Shown in pieces: positions 32,736 to 40,692 of a DNA stretch of 64,000 nucleotides (within the stretch, counting starts at the first letter, position 1; each line of letters opens with the position of its first letter). The DNA is from Streptomyces rishiriensis (GTDB taxonomy: Bacteria; Actinomycetota; Actinomycetes; Streptomycetales; Streptomycetaceae). Location of the stretch: contig NZ_BEWA01000005.1 of NCBI RefSeq assembly GCF_003112535.1, positions 44,024-108,023 on the forward strand, written 5' to 3'. Under the pieces are notes generated by a model. That model worked only from the letters and a program-made list of their open reading frames with translations. It ran no database searches and had not been told where the DNA came from. Position numbers and translations under genes: made by a program.

Positions 32736-34688
32736 TCAGGGCCGGGGCGGATCCGCCAACCGGTGCAGTCGCAGGGCCAGTTGGATCTCCAGGGCGCGTG
32801 CCGGGCTCTGCCAGTCGTCGCCCAGGAGGCGACCGACGCGGTCCAAGCGCTGGGCCACCGTGTTGACGTGGACGTGGAGTGCGTCCTTGGTGCGGGCCGG
32901 GCTCATGCCGGAGGCGAAGTACGCTTCGAGGGTGCGCAGCAGGTCGGTGCCGCGCCGTTCGTCGTAGGCGACGACCTTGCCTATGGTGCGGGCCACGAAG
33001 CCCGTCACATCCCGCTCGCCGGCCAGCAGGAGTCCGAGAAAGCCGAAGTCCTCGGCGGCGGCCCCGTCACCACGGCGGCCCAGCAGTCTCAGAGCGTCCA
33101 GGCACCGGCGGCCCTCCTCGTACCCGGCGACCGCCGCGTCCGGCGCCGCGGCGAGGTCACGCACCGGGCCGGACGCGCCCACCGTGACGGTCTCGTGGAC
33201 GGCGCCGCCCAGCTGCAGCGCGGTACGGCGGGCCAGTTCCGTCGCACTGTCGCCGGCTTCCAGGGGCAGCAGCAGCACGGTGCCGCCGTCGCGGGCGGCG
33301 GCGAGGCCGTGCCGGGTGGCGGCCAGGTGGGAGGCGGCGGCCCACAGGCGGCGGCGGGCGGCCGCCTCGTGGTCGGCGTCGGGCGCGACGGCGTCGAGGC
33401 GGGCGGCGAGCACGACGTGGGTCGCGTCGAGGTCCGCGCTCAGCCGTGCGGCGCGTTCGCGCAGCAGGCGCGGGTCGCGGTCGCGGGCGTCGAGCAGGTC
33501 GTCGAGGAGTTCGCCGCGCACGCGCTGTTCGGCCTCTGCCGCGGAGCGTCTGGCCAGCAGCAACAACGAGGTCACCATCGCGGCGCGTTCCAGCGTCAGC
33601 TGGTCGACCGGATCGAGTCCCGGGTGGCCGTGCAGGACCAGGGCGCCGAGCAGTTCCCCGCCGGCCGCCACGGCCGCGACCCAGTCGTCCCGGTGGCGTA
33701 CGGCATGGCCCTCCACGCGGGACGCCTCCAGGGCGTCGGCCGGTGCGGTGTCCGTGAACTCCACCGCGCCGTCCAGTACTTGGGACACCGCGGCGGCAAC
33801 ATCGTGGACCCCGCCGCCGCGCAGGACCAGTTCGGCCAGCCGGTCGTGGACGTCGGAGGCGCGCTCGATGACGGCGCTGCGGTCCCGGATGATCTCGTTG
33901 GCGCGCTCCAGGCCGGCCAGCGCCGAGCGAGTCTCGGTGAGCAGGTTGGCGGTGTCGATGGCGGCCGCGGCGAGCGCCGCGAAGGAGCCCAGCAGGGCGA
34001 TCTGCTCCCGTTCGAAGACCCGGGCGCGCCGGTCGGCGGCGAACAGCACCCCGATGACGTTCGGTCCCAGCGTGAGCGGCACGCCGAGGATCGCCACCAG
34101 CCCCTCGTCGCGCACGCCCGCGTCGATGGCCGCCGTGTGCCGGAAGCGGTCGTCACGGAAGTAGTCGTCGGTGACGTACGGACGGGCCGTCTGGGCGACC
34201 AGTCCGCCGAGCCCCTCCCCCATCCCGAGGCGCAACTGCTGGAAGCGGGCCGCGACGGAGCCTTCGGTGACCCGCATGTAGGTGTCGCCCCTGGCCGGGT
34301 CGTTGAGGCTGAGGTAGGCGATGTCGGTGCCGAGCAGGGAGCGGGCCCGCTGCACGATCGCCTGCAGGACGGCGTCCACGTCGCGCAGGCCGGCGAGGTC
34401 GTGGGCCGTCTCGAAGAGCGCCGACAGCTCGGCCTCCCGGCGGCGCCGGCCCTCCAGTTCCGCGCGGACCCGCAGCGCGAGCAGCCGGGCGTGTTCGAGT
34501 GCCGCGATCCGCTCGTCCGACCGTCCCTCGGCGCGGGCGAGCAGCGCGGGCCGGTCGTAGGCCTCGGCGGCCGCGCCGCGCGCGAGCAGTTCCAGGAACG
34601 GCGCGTCGGCGTCGTGGGCTGCGGTGCCGGGGGCCGTGACGGCGCCGTGCAGGTGATCGCGGGACATGTTCACAGGATTCCTCATCAC
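32736..34688 (-). CDS. GAF-PucR-type transcriptional regulator
   Basis: A 650-residue regulator. A GAF sensory domain occupies about residues 85-245 (RDVDAVLQAIVQRARSLLGTDIAYLSL, then EGLVAILGVPLTLGPNVIGVLFAADR). A central GGDEF-like PucR region follows, and the C-terminal PucR helix-turn-helix is LLRTLEAYFASGMSPARTKDALHVHVNTV-like at about 590-625. Such proteins activate catabolic genes in response to small ligands. It lies between the MHS transporter and dehydrogenase genes, convergent with the former and 55 bp downstream of the latter. Either ATG at 34688 or 34685 can serve as start, or MSRDHL further in. Confidence 0.87.
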   Translation of the reverse strand: MMRNPVNMSRDHLHGAVTAPGTAAHDADAPFLELLARGAAAEAYDRPALLARAEGRSDERIAALEHARLLALRVRAELEGRRRREAELSALFETAHDLAGLRDVDAVLQAIVQRARSLLGTDIAYLSLNDPARGDTYMRVTEGSVAARFQQLRLGMGEGLGGLVAQTARPYVTDDYFRDDRFRHTAAIDAGVRDEGLVAILGVPLTLGPNVIGVLFAADRRARVFEREQIALLGSFAALAAAAIDTANLLTETRSALAGLERANEIIRDRSAVIERASDVHDRLAELVLRGGGVHDVAAAVSQVLDGAVEFTDTAPADALEASRVEGHAVRHRDDWVAAVAAGGELLGALVLHGHPGLDPVDQLTLERAAMVTSLLLLARRSAAEAEQRVRGELLDDLLDARDRDPRLLRERAARLSADLDATHVVLAARLDAVAPDADHEAAARRRLWAAASHLAATRHGLAAARDGGTVLLLPLEAGDSATELARRTALQLGGAVHETVTVGASGPVRDLAAAPDAAVAGYEEGRRCLDALRLLGRRGDGAAAEDFGFLGLLLAGERDVTGFVARTIGKVVAYDERRGTDLLRTLEAYFASGMSPARTKDALHVHVNTVAQRLDRVGRLLGDDWQSPARALEIQLALRLHRLADPPRP

Positions 34689-34743
34689 CCGGCCGGCCCG
34701 TCAGCCCTGTGGAAGACTCCGCCGGCGTGGTCGGCCGGACCGC

Positions 34744-35547
34744 TCAGTGCGCCGTCCAGCCGCCGTCCAGGGCCAGTGAGGCTCCCGTGACGAAGGAGGC
34801 CCCGGGACCGCACAGGTAGGCGACGGCCTCGGCGACCTCCTCCGGTTCGATGAGCCGTTTGACGGCGCTGTCGCGCAGAAGGATCTCGGCCAGGACGCGT
34901 TCCTCGGGGATGCCGTGCGTCCGCGCCTGGTCGGCGAGCTGCCGTTCGACGAGGGGGGTGCGCACATAGGCGGGGTTGACGCAGTTGGAGGTCACGCCGT
35001 GCGGCGCGCCTTCGAGAGCGGCGGTCTTGGACAGCCCCTCGAGTCCGTGCTTGGCCGCCACGTACGCCGACTTGTAGGCGGAGGCCCGGAGCCCGTGGAC
35101 GGACGACACGTTGACGATGCGTCCCCAGCCCTGTCCGTACATGTGGGGCAGGGCGCCGCGGATGAGCCGGAAGGGCGCCTCCAGCATCACGGTGAGCACC
35201 GTGTGGAAGACGTCCGGCGGGAAGTCCTCCAAGGGGGCCACCCGCTGCAGTCCGGCGTTGTTGACCAGGACGTCCGTCCCGGCGGCGGCCTGCTCTGCGG
35301 CGTCCAGGTCGGTGAGGTCCAGGACGTAGGGCTCGACCGAGCCGGGCAGTCCGACGGCGCTCTCGGTGAGCCTCTCCAGACCGGCCTCGTCCCGGTCGAC
35401 GGCCCGTACCTTCGCGCCGGCTGCCGCGAGCCGCACCGCGCAGGCGCGTCCGATGCCGCCGGCGGCGCCGGTGACGAGGGCGGTGCGACCTCCGAGGTCG
35501 AGCGGGGGTGCGACGGGACCGAGGGCGGCGACCTGGGGCGAAGTCAT
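34744..35547 (-). CDS. 3-hydroxybutyrate dehydrogenase
   Basis: A 267-residue SDR oxidising D-3-hydroxybutyrate to acetoacetate with NAD+. Motifs are VTGAAGGIGRACAVRLA, NNAGLQ (the Gln is typical of this enzyme), the catalytic Ser and Tyr-X3-Lys in NVSSVHGLRASAYKSAYVAAKHG, and NCVNPAYVRTPLV. The predicted -10 ends 6 nt before the ATG and no ribosome binding site is seen, so the mRNA is probably leaderless. It shares the GAACTATG-N7-ACCACATG element with the MHS transporter. PHB or ketone-body use is the expected role. Confidence 0.88.
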   Translation of the reverse strand: MTSPQVAALGPVAPPLDLGGRTALVTGAAGGIGRACAVRLAAAGAKVRAVDRDEAGLERLTESAVGLPGSVEPYVLDLTDLDAAEQAAAGTDVLVNNAGLQRVAPLEDFPPDVFHTVLTVMLEAPFRLIRGALPHMYGQGWGRIVNVSSVHGLRASAYKSAYVAAKHGLEGLSKTAALEGAPHGVTSNCVNPAYVRTPLVERQLADQARTHGIPEERVLAEILLRDSAVKRLIEPEEVAEAVAYLCGPGASFVTGASLALDGGWTAH

Positions 35548-35553
35548 GCTTCG

Positions 35554-35603
35554 ACCCTAGGCAGAGCTCGATCGCCGCCCCATGTGGTCACCGCCCATAG
35601 TTC
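35554..35603 (-). promoter_or_regulatory. Activator-type promoter of 3-hydroxybutyrate dehydrogenase
   Basis: Read on the minus strand: GAACTATG (35603-35596), 7 nt, ACCACATG (35588-35581), 21 nt, TAGGGT (35559-35554), then 6 nt to the ATG. Blocks, order and both spacings equal those of the MHS transporter promoter. The first block touches the stop codon of the Nudix gene. Confidence 0.65.
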
Positions 35604-36081
35604 ACTCGGAAGTCGTGGTCTCGAACCATGTGGGTTGGTCGGCGAGCGCCTGCTTGATGCGGAACAGCTGCCGCTCCTGCATCGGCGGCAGGGCGTCCAG
35701 CTCGAACCAGCCCACGGCGACGGACTCGTCGTCGTTGACGCGGGCCTCGCCCCCGACGGCCCGGCAGCGGAAGGTGACGTCCATGAACTGGCACTGGTCG
35801 CCGTTCGGGAACTCCACGGGCCTCCCCGCGCGCACCAGGACGACGCGCTCGGGGACGCAGTGCACGCCCGCCTCCTCGTAGACCTCCCGGACCGCGCAGT
35901 CGGCGGGCTGCTCGCCGGGGTCCGGGATGCCGCTGATCACGGTCCACTGACGGTTGTCGGCGCGCTGGCCCAGCAGGACCCGCCCCTCGTCGTCGAAGAC
36001 GACGGCGCTGACGCCGGGAAGCCAGAGCAGGTGATGGCCGGCGGAGGCCCGTATCTCGGTGATGAAGTCAGGAATCGGCAT
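35602..36081 (-). CDS. Nudix hydrolase
   Basis: A 159-residue Nudix protein. The Nudix box is complete: GIPDPGEQPADCAVREVYEEAGV (about residues 51-73) with the REVYEEAG metal-binding glutamates. The flanking LLWLPGVSAVVFDDEGRVLL is the usual first strand pair. The family hydrolyses nucleoside diphosphate-linked substrates; specificity cannot be read from sequence. The ATG at 36081 starts MPIPDFITEIR. It lies 26 bp downstream of lnt and upstream of the dehydrogenase promoter, which overlaps its last codons. Confidence 0.9.
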   Translation of the reverse strand: MPIPDFITEIRASAGHHLLWLPGVSAVVFDDEGRVLLGQRADNRQWTVISGIPDPGEQPADCAVREVYEEAGVHCVPERVVLVRAGRPVEFPNGDQCQFMDVTFRCRAVGGEARVNDDESVAVGWFELDALPPMQERQLFRIKQALADQPTWFETTTSE

Positions 36082-36107
36082 GGCCCGACCCTAACCGGGC
36101 GGGCCGA

Positions 36108-37718
36108 TCAGCTCGTCGTGTTCCGCCGGGCCCGCACGCCGACGCCGATCGCCCATCCCAGACCGCCCGCCGCGACGAGCACCAGGAGTACCTCGGGCGC
36201 GGTCCCGAGCTTGGTGGCCGGCGTCTCCGATGAGCGCAGCGGCACCTTCTGCACCAGGGAGTCCGCGACGAACATGCCGGTCTTCTGGGTGATCCTCCCG
36301 TCGGGCATGATGATCGCGCTGACCCCGCTGGTCACGGGCACCGTGACGGTCCGGCTGTGCTCCACCGCGCGGACGCGGGACATGGCGAGCTGCTGGTAGG
36401 TCATCTCGCTGCGGTCGAAGGTGGCGTTGTTGCTGGGCACGGAGATGAGCTGGGCGCCGTCGGTGACCTCGGAGCGGACGGCCCAGTCGAACGCGGCCTC
36501 GTAGCAGGTGACCAGGCCGACCTTGGCCCGGTCCATGTCGAAGACGCCCGGCTTGGTGCCCCGGCTGAAGTCCTGGCGGACCATCGACGTCCAGTCGCTG
36601 TTGATCGCTCCGATGAGGGAGCGCATCGGCAGGTATTCGCCGAACGGCTGGACCTGGCGCTTGTCGTAGGTCTGGGTGGGCCCCTTGACCGCGTCCCACA
36701 GGATCTGCTCGTTGTAGAGCTTTCCGTCGCGTTCGACGACTCCGCCGACCGAGACGGGAACGCCGATCGCCTTGGCCGCCCGGTCGATGACGACGGCGGC
36801 GTCGGCGTTGGCGAAGGGGTCGATGTCGGAGGAGTTCTCGGGCCACAGCACGAAGTCGGGCCGGGCCTTCTTGCCCGCCGCGACCTCGGCGGCCAGTCGC
36901 TCGGTCTCGCGCGCGTGGTAGTCGAGCACGGCCCGGCGCTGGGCGTTGAACTCCAGGCCGAGCCGGGGGACGTTGCCCTGGATGAGGGCGACCGTCGCGG
37001 TGCCGTCCTCGGCCTTGTCGCTGACCAGCGTGCGTGCGGCCACGGCCGCGACGACGGGGACGGCCATGCTGAGCAGGGCGACCGCGGCCGCCGACCGCCG
37101 CAGCTCGCCCGTGCGCCGCCGGTCCAGGACGAGACGCACGATCTCGTAGAGGCCGAACCCGCACAGGACGACCGCGAAGCCGAGCACCGGGGTGCCGCCG
37201 AGCGCGGCGAGGGGCAGGAAGACGCCGTCGGCCTGGCCGAAGGCGATCTTGCCCCAGGGGAAGCCGCCGAACGGCGCACGCGCGCGTGCCGCCTCGCCCG
37301 CGATCCAGAGCGCCGCCGCCCAGAGCGGCCAGGCCGGGAGCTTGGAGACGGCGGCGACGCCCACGCCGACCAAGGCGACGAAGACCGCCTCGATGGCCAC
37401 CAGGGCGAGCCAGGGTCCGGGTCCGACCTCCACACCGGTCCACACCAGCAGCGGCAGCAGGAAACCGAGGCCGAAGAGGTAGCCCAGGCCGAAGGCCGCC
37501 TTCCAGCCGCGTCCGCGCAGTACCCAGCCGAGGACGGCGAAGGCCGGCAGCGCCAGCCACCACAGGGTGCGCGGCGGGAAGCTGACGTAGAGCAGCACTC
37601 CGGAGAGCGCCGCTGCGGCGGCCGGGACGAGACGCAGGAGCCGGGCGCCGCGCGTGGGGGGCGCGGTGGGAGGCTCCAGCTGGTCCGGCTGGCCCACGGA
37701 AGTTGCGGTGACGGTCAC
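36108..37718 (-). CDS. lnt: Apolipoprotein N-acyltransferase
   Basis: A 536-residue membrane enzyme that N-acylates the lipid-modified cysteine of lipoproteins. About six to eight membrane helices occupy residues 25-230, followed by an extracellular nitrilase domain and a last helix near 505. The triad is visible as Glu in LWPENSSDIDPF, Lys in YDKRQVQPFGEYLPM, and Cys in GLVTCYEAAFDW. The N-terminal 25 residues are Pro/Thr-rich. The stop is 26 bp from the Nudix start. Lnt homologues are normal in Streptomyces; some encode two. Confidence 0.93.
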   Translation of the reverse strand: MTVTATSVGQPDQLEPPTAPPTRGARLLRLVPAAAAALSGVLLYVSFPPRTLWWLALPAFAVLGWVLRGRGWKAAFGLGYLFGLGFLLPLLVWTGVEVGPGPWLALVAIEAVFVALVGVGVAAVSKLPAWPLWAAALWIAGEAARARAPFGGFPWGKIAFGQADGVFLPLAALGGTPVLGFAVVLCGFGLYEIVRLVLDRRRTGELRRSAAAVALLSMAVPVVAAVAARTLVSDKAEDGTATVALIQGNVPRLGLEFNAQRRAVLDYHARETERLAAEVAAGKKARPDFVLWPENSSDIDPFANADAAVVIDRAAKAIGVPVSVGGVVERDGKLYNEQILWDAVKGPTQTYDKRQVQPFGEYLPMRSLIGAINSDWTSMVRQDFSRGTKPGVFDMDRAKVGLVTCYEAAFDWAVRSEVTDGAQLISVPSNNATFDRSEMTYQQLAMSRVRAVEHSRTVTVPVTSGVSAIIMPDGRITQKTGMFVADSLVQKVPLRSSETPATKLGTAPEVLLVLVAAGGLGWAIGVGVRARRNTTS

Positions 37719-38073
37719 TCCGGGAGTGTACGGCGGGTCACCTTTCGGCCGACAGCGCGGTCTGAGGGGCGGACCGCCCGGCCCCGCGTCCTCGTCCGGC
37801 CTCGCATGCCGCGCTTCCCGTGCCCCCTCCGGCCTCCCGTCCGACCGCTCCCCGACCGCCGGGCGTGCGCTGGGCGCGCCGGGGCGGGTCGTACAACCCG
37901 GCGCAAGTCATCCACAAACCGCCCATCAGCCGTTACGGTGTGGCAGAGCTCCGGTCGCGCGCGAGCGGCCGGGGTCCGTCACGGTTCAGGTCCGTCACGG
38001 GTTTCAGGCTCACGGTCGGGGGGCGACCGGGTTCGGGGGCGGGGTGGGTTCCACAGGGACGACGTCTGCCGGG
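37719..38073. other. 355-bp divergent gap between lnt and the WzyC-like gene
   Basis: Holds the upstream regions of two divergent genes. An in-frame extension of the WzyC-like gene to 37654 crosses it but would overlap lnt antisense and reads as Arg/Gly-rich sequence, so it is probably non-coding. I see no RNA gene or repeat. Confidence 0.45.
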
Positions 38074-39144
38074 ATGCCCGCGGACGGGGACAGACGAAAC
38101 GTTGTGGACGCGGTGGGCGTGGGTGTCCTGGCGGGCTGCGCCGTCTGGTCCCTGGTCACCGCCGCCGTGCACGACGCACGCCCCGGTGTGCTGCTCGCGG
38201 TGCTGGCGCTGGCCGCCGGGTACGCGGCGGGGCGGATCCTCGGCGTGCTGATGCCGGTCGCCGCGCCGTGCGCCGCAGCGCTGGCCGGGCTCGCGCTGGC
38301 CGTGGCCCTGCCCCGGCTCGGCCCGGGGCCGGAGATCGTCGCGCCGCTGGGCCATGCCGGCGCCACCGCCGCGGTGCTGATCCTGTCGACGGGCGCCGCG
38401 TGCTGCGCCGCCTGGACGACGCCCATACCGGGGCTGCGGCTCGCGTTGTGGCTGCTCGCCGGGGGTGTGGCGATCACGGGCGCGCTGCTGGGGTCGACGG
38501 CGGCCGTGGTGGCCTGTTGCGCCGTGCTGCTGTGCTCGCCGGCCGCCGGCCGTGCGCCGCGCCGGGGACCGGCGCTCGTGGGTCTGGCGGTCGTCGCCGC
38601 CCTGGTGACCGGTTTGACCTGGGCGGTCGCCGGGAACGCACTGCCGGGGGGCCTCGCCGACGCCGTACGGGACCGGCTGACGCCGCGGCGGGTCGATCTG
38701 TGGCGGGACGCTCTGGGCATGGCCCACCGCGAGAGCGGCCTCGGCGTGGGTCCGGGGCGTTTCGGGGAGCTGAGCGAGGCGGCCGCCCGGTCGACGCCGT
38801 CCGACGGCAAGCCGCACTCGGCGCCGCTGCAACTGGCGGCGGAGCAGGGCGTCGTCGGTGTGCTGCTGCTCGCCGCGGTCTTCTGCTGGGTGCTGTTCGC
38901 CCTGTGGCGTGCGTCGCGCCCCACGCCGGTCGTCCTCACCGCGGGCGTCGCGCTCACCGCTCTCGCCGCCGTCGCCACGACCGGCAACGCGCTGAGCTTC
39001 ACCACGGTGACGGTGGGAGCGGGACTGCTGGCCGGTCTGGCCACGGCCCGACCGCTCGCCGTGGAACCCCCGGCGTCCGGGGCGTCCGACGACGCTTCGT
39101 CGCGGTCCGCGCGTGACCTGTACGGCGGCCGCCCGGCCGCCTGA
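38074..39144 (+). CDS. WzyC/O-antigen-ligase-like membrane protein
   Basis: A 356-residue membrane protein with about nine hydrophobic segments. The region after the long polar loop contains DLWRDALGMAHRESGLGVGPGRF and, further on, HSAPLQLAAEQGVVGVLLL, which is the H...E.G pattern of O-antigen ligase/polymerase (Wzy_C) proteins. It may ligate or polymerise a surface polysaccharide. The ATG at 38074 (MPADGDRRNVVDAVG) follows GGG-rich sequence; a GTG near 38104 is the alternative. The stop codon lies inside an 18-bp tandem duplication. Confidence 0.72.
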   Translation: MPADGDRRNVVDAVGVGVLAGCAVWSLVTAAVHDARPGVLLAVLALAAGYAAGRILGVLMPVAAPCAAALAGLALAVALPRLGPGPEIVAPLGHAGATAAVLILSTGAACCAAWTTPIPGLRLALWLLAGGVAITGALLGSTAAVVACCAVLLCSPAAGRAPRRGPALVGLAVVAALVTGLTWAVAGNALPGGLADAVRDRLTPRRVDLWRDALGMAHRESGLGVGPGRFGELSEAAARSTPSDGKPHSAPLQLAAEQGVVGVLLLAAVFCWVLFALWRASRPTPVVLTAGVALTALAAVATTGNALSFTTVTVGAGLLAGLATARPLAVEPPASGASDDASSRSARDLYGGRPAA

Positions 39145-39171
39145 GGAGGGTCTGCCGCCTGAGGAGGGTCT
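39136..39171 (+). repeat. 18-bp tandem duplication covering a stop codon
   Basis: GCCGCCTGAGGAGGGTCT occurs twice in succession (39136-39153, 39154-39171). The first copy supplies the TGA of the WzyC-like gene. The second therefore repeats the stop in frame downstream. Confidence 0.85.
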
Positions 39172-39185
39172 GCCGCGCGCGGGCC

Positions 39186-39767
39186 TCAGTGCGCCGCGCC
39201 CGCGGCGCCCGTGCGCAGCCGGTCCCTGATGACGCGGACGGCCGATTCCGCGTCGTCCACGGTGATCGTGAACGTGTGTCCGTCCCAGAGCCGCAGCACC
39301 ACTCCCTCGCCCCGGCGCACGACGACCGCGGTCCCCTTCTCCGGCCGCCAGCGATAGCCCCACCCTCCCCAGTGGCGCGGGGTGACGAGAGGGTCGAAGT
39401 CGGCGCCGGCGACATGCGCCAGCGGGATGCGGCGGCGGGGCAGGCCGATGTGGCCGCAGCGCACTTCGAGGCACTCCCCGTCGAGCTTGAGGTCGACGTG
39501 GACGAAGGCGAGGGTGCCGAAGAGGACCAGCAGACCGGCGGCGATGCAGCCGACGACGGACATGGCGAGGGGAGCGATGCCGGACGTCCACGCGGAGTCG
39601 ACGGCGAGCTCGACGCCGAGCCCCGTACAGGCGGCTCCGACGAGGGCGAGCAGCCACTGGAAGCGGTTGGTGGCGCGGCCTGTCCAGACGTCGGGACGGG
39701 GCACGTCGCGATGCGGGACGTCGGGAAGCGGGGCGCTCTCGTCGTGGGGGTGGTCCCTCATATCCAT
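39186..39767 (-). CDS. Membrane protein with PH-like C-terminal domain, uncharacterised
   Basis: A 193-residue protein with two membrane helices (about residues 35-55 and 62-88) after a polar N-terminus rich in Asp, Pro and His. The C-terminal part (about 95-185) is beta-rich, with HVAGADFDPLVTPRHWGGWGYRW and GTAVVVRRGEGVVLRLWDGHTFTI, which recurs in uncharacterised actinobacterial membrane proteins similar to bacterial PH domains. Function is unknown. It starts at ATG 39767 (MDMRDHPHDE; a second ATG at 39761 is possible) and is convergent with the WzyC-like gene. Confidence 0.75.
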   Translation of the reverse strand: MDMRDHPHDESAPLPDVPHRDVPRPDVWTGRATNRFQWLLALVGAACTGLGVELAVDSAWTSGIAPLAMSVVGCIAAGLLVLFGTLAFVHVDLKLDGECLEVRCGHIGLPRRRIPLAHVAGADFDPLVTPRHWGGWGYRWRPEKGTAVVVRRGEGVVLRLWDGHTFTITVDDAESAVRVIRDRLRTGAAGAAH

Positions 39768-39818
39768 GAGGTTACTCAGGTTTCGCTGCGCCGGTACCTC
39801 GTGGCGCAGAGTGACTGC

Positions 39819-39847
39819 TCCGCCCGGGCGGACCGCCCGGGCGGTCC
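39819..39847 (-). terminator. GC-rich overlapping palindromes, probable terminator
   Basis: TCCGCCCGGGCGGA (39819-39832) overlaps a perfect 18-bp palindrome, GGACCGCCCGGGCGGTCC (39830-39847). They lie directly after the stop of the racemase-like gene. No U-tract follows, as is usual for streptomycete terminators. Confidence 0.55.
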
Positions 39848-39849
39848 GA

Positions 39850-40635
39850 TCACCGGGCGGGGGCGACGGCCTGGAGCAGGCGGCCTTCGGCGTAGGCCAG
39901 GGCGGGCGCGGGGAGACCGCCGGGGCGGCCGCTGAGGATGACGGTCACGGCGCCGAGCGCCGTCGTCCCGGGCTCGGGGCGGGCGCCGATCCTGCGCAGG
40001 GCCTGCGCGGCCACGGCGTCGGCGGAGCCGTGCAGGACCGGCGCCGGACGGCCGGGACGGCGCACGGCGGCACGGATGCGGTCGGCGACCAGCTCGTAAT
40101 GGGTGCAGCCCAGGACGACGGTCGTCACCTCGTCGGGGGTGAGGGCGGCCGCCGCGGCGACCGCGGCGTCGATCGCCGCCTCGTCCGCGTGCTCCACCGC
40201 CTCGGCGAGCCCCCAGCAGGGCACCTCGGCCACGGCGACGCCGTCGGCGAAGTCCTCGATCAGACCCCGCTGGTAGGGGCTGCCCGTGGTGGCGGGGGTG
40301 GCCCAGATGGCGACCGGTCCGCCGCCGGCCGCCGCGGGCTTGATCGCGGGGACGGTCCCGATCACCGGGACAGCGGGTTCGAGCAGGGCGCGCAGGGCCG
40401 GCAGGGCGTGCACGGTCGCCGTGTTGCAGCCGACGATGAGGGCGTCGGGCCGGTGGGCCGCGGCGGCCTCGGCGACGGCCACCGCCCGCTCGGTGAGATC
40501 CTGCGGGGTGCGCGGCCCCCAGGGCATGCCGTCGGGGTCGAGGGAGAGCACGAGATCGGCGTCGGGCCGCAGACGTCGTACCGCGGCGGTGGCCGCCAGC
40601 AGGCCGATTCCGGAGTCCATGAGCGCGATCTTCAC
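39850..40635 (-). CDS. Glutamate racemase-like Asp/Glu racemase
   Basis: A 261-residue member of the aspartate/glutamate racemase superfamily. It starts at a GTG (40635) as MKIALMDSGIGLLAATAAVRRL, and both catalytic cysteines are present in VGCNTATVHALPAL and VLGCTHYELV. DSGIG and GCTHYE are as in MurI. The match is weaker than for a canonical streptomycete MurI in the N-terminal half (SLDPDGMPWGPRTPQDL), so it is probably a paralogue. Expected activity is interconversion of L- and D-glutamate or a related acid. Confidence 0.82.
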   Translation of the reverse strand: MKIALMDSGIGLLAATAAVRRLRPDADLVLSLDPDGMPWGPRTPQDLTERAVAVAEAAAAHRPDALIVGCNTATVHALPALRALLEPAVPVIGTVPAIKPAAAGGGPVAIWATPATTGSPYQRGLIEDFADGVAVAEVPCWGLAEAVEHADEAAIDAAVAAAAALTPDEVTTVVLGCTHYELVADRIRAAVRRPGRPAPVLHGSADAVAAQALRRIGARPEPGTTALGAVTVILSGRPGGLPAPALAYAEGRLLQAVAPAR

Positions 40636-40692
40636 CCGGCCACCATAGACGATGTGCCCGTGCGGCCCGGCCCGGTGGGGCAGACTGCGCGC

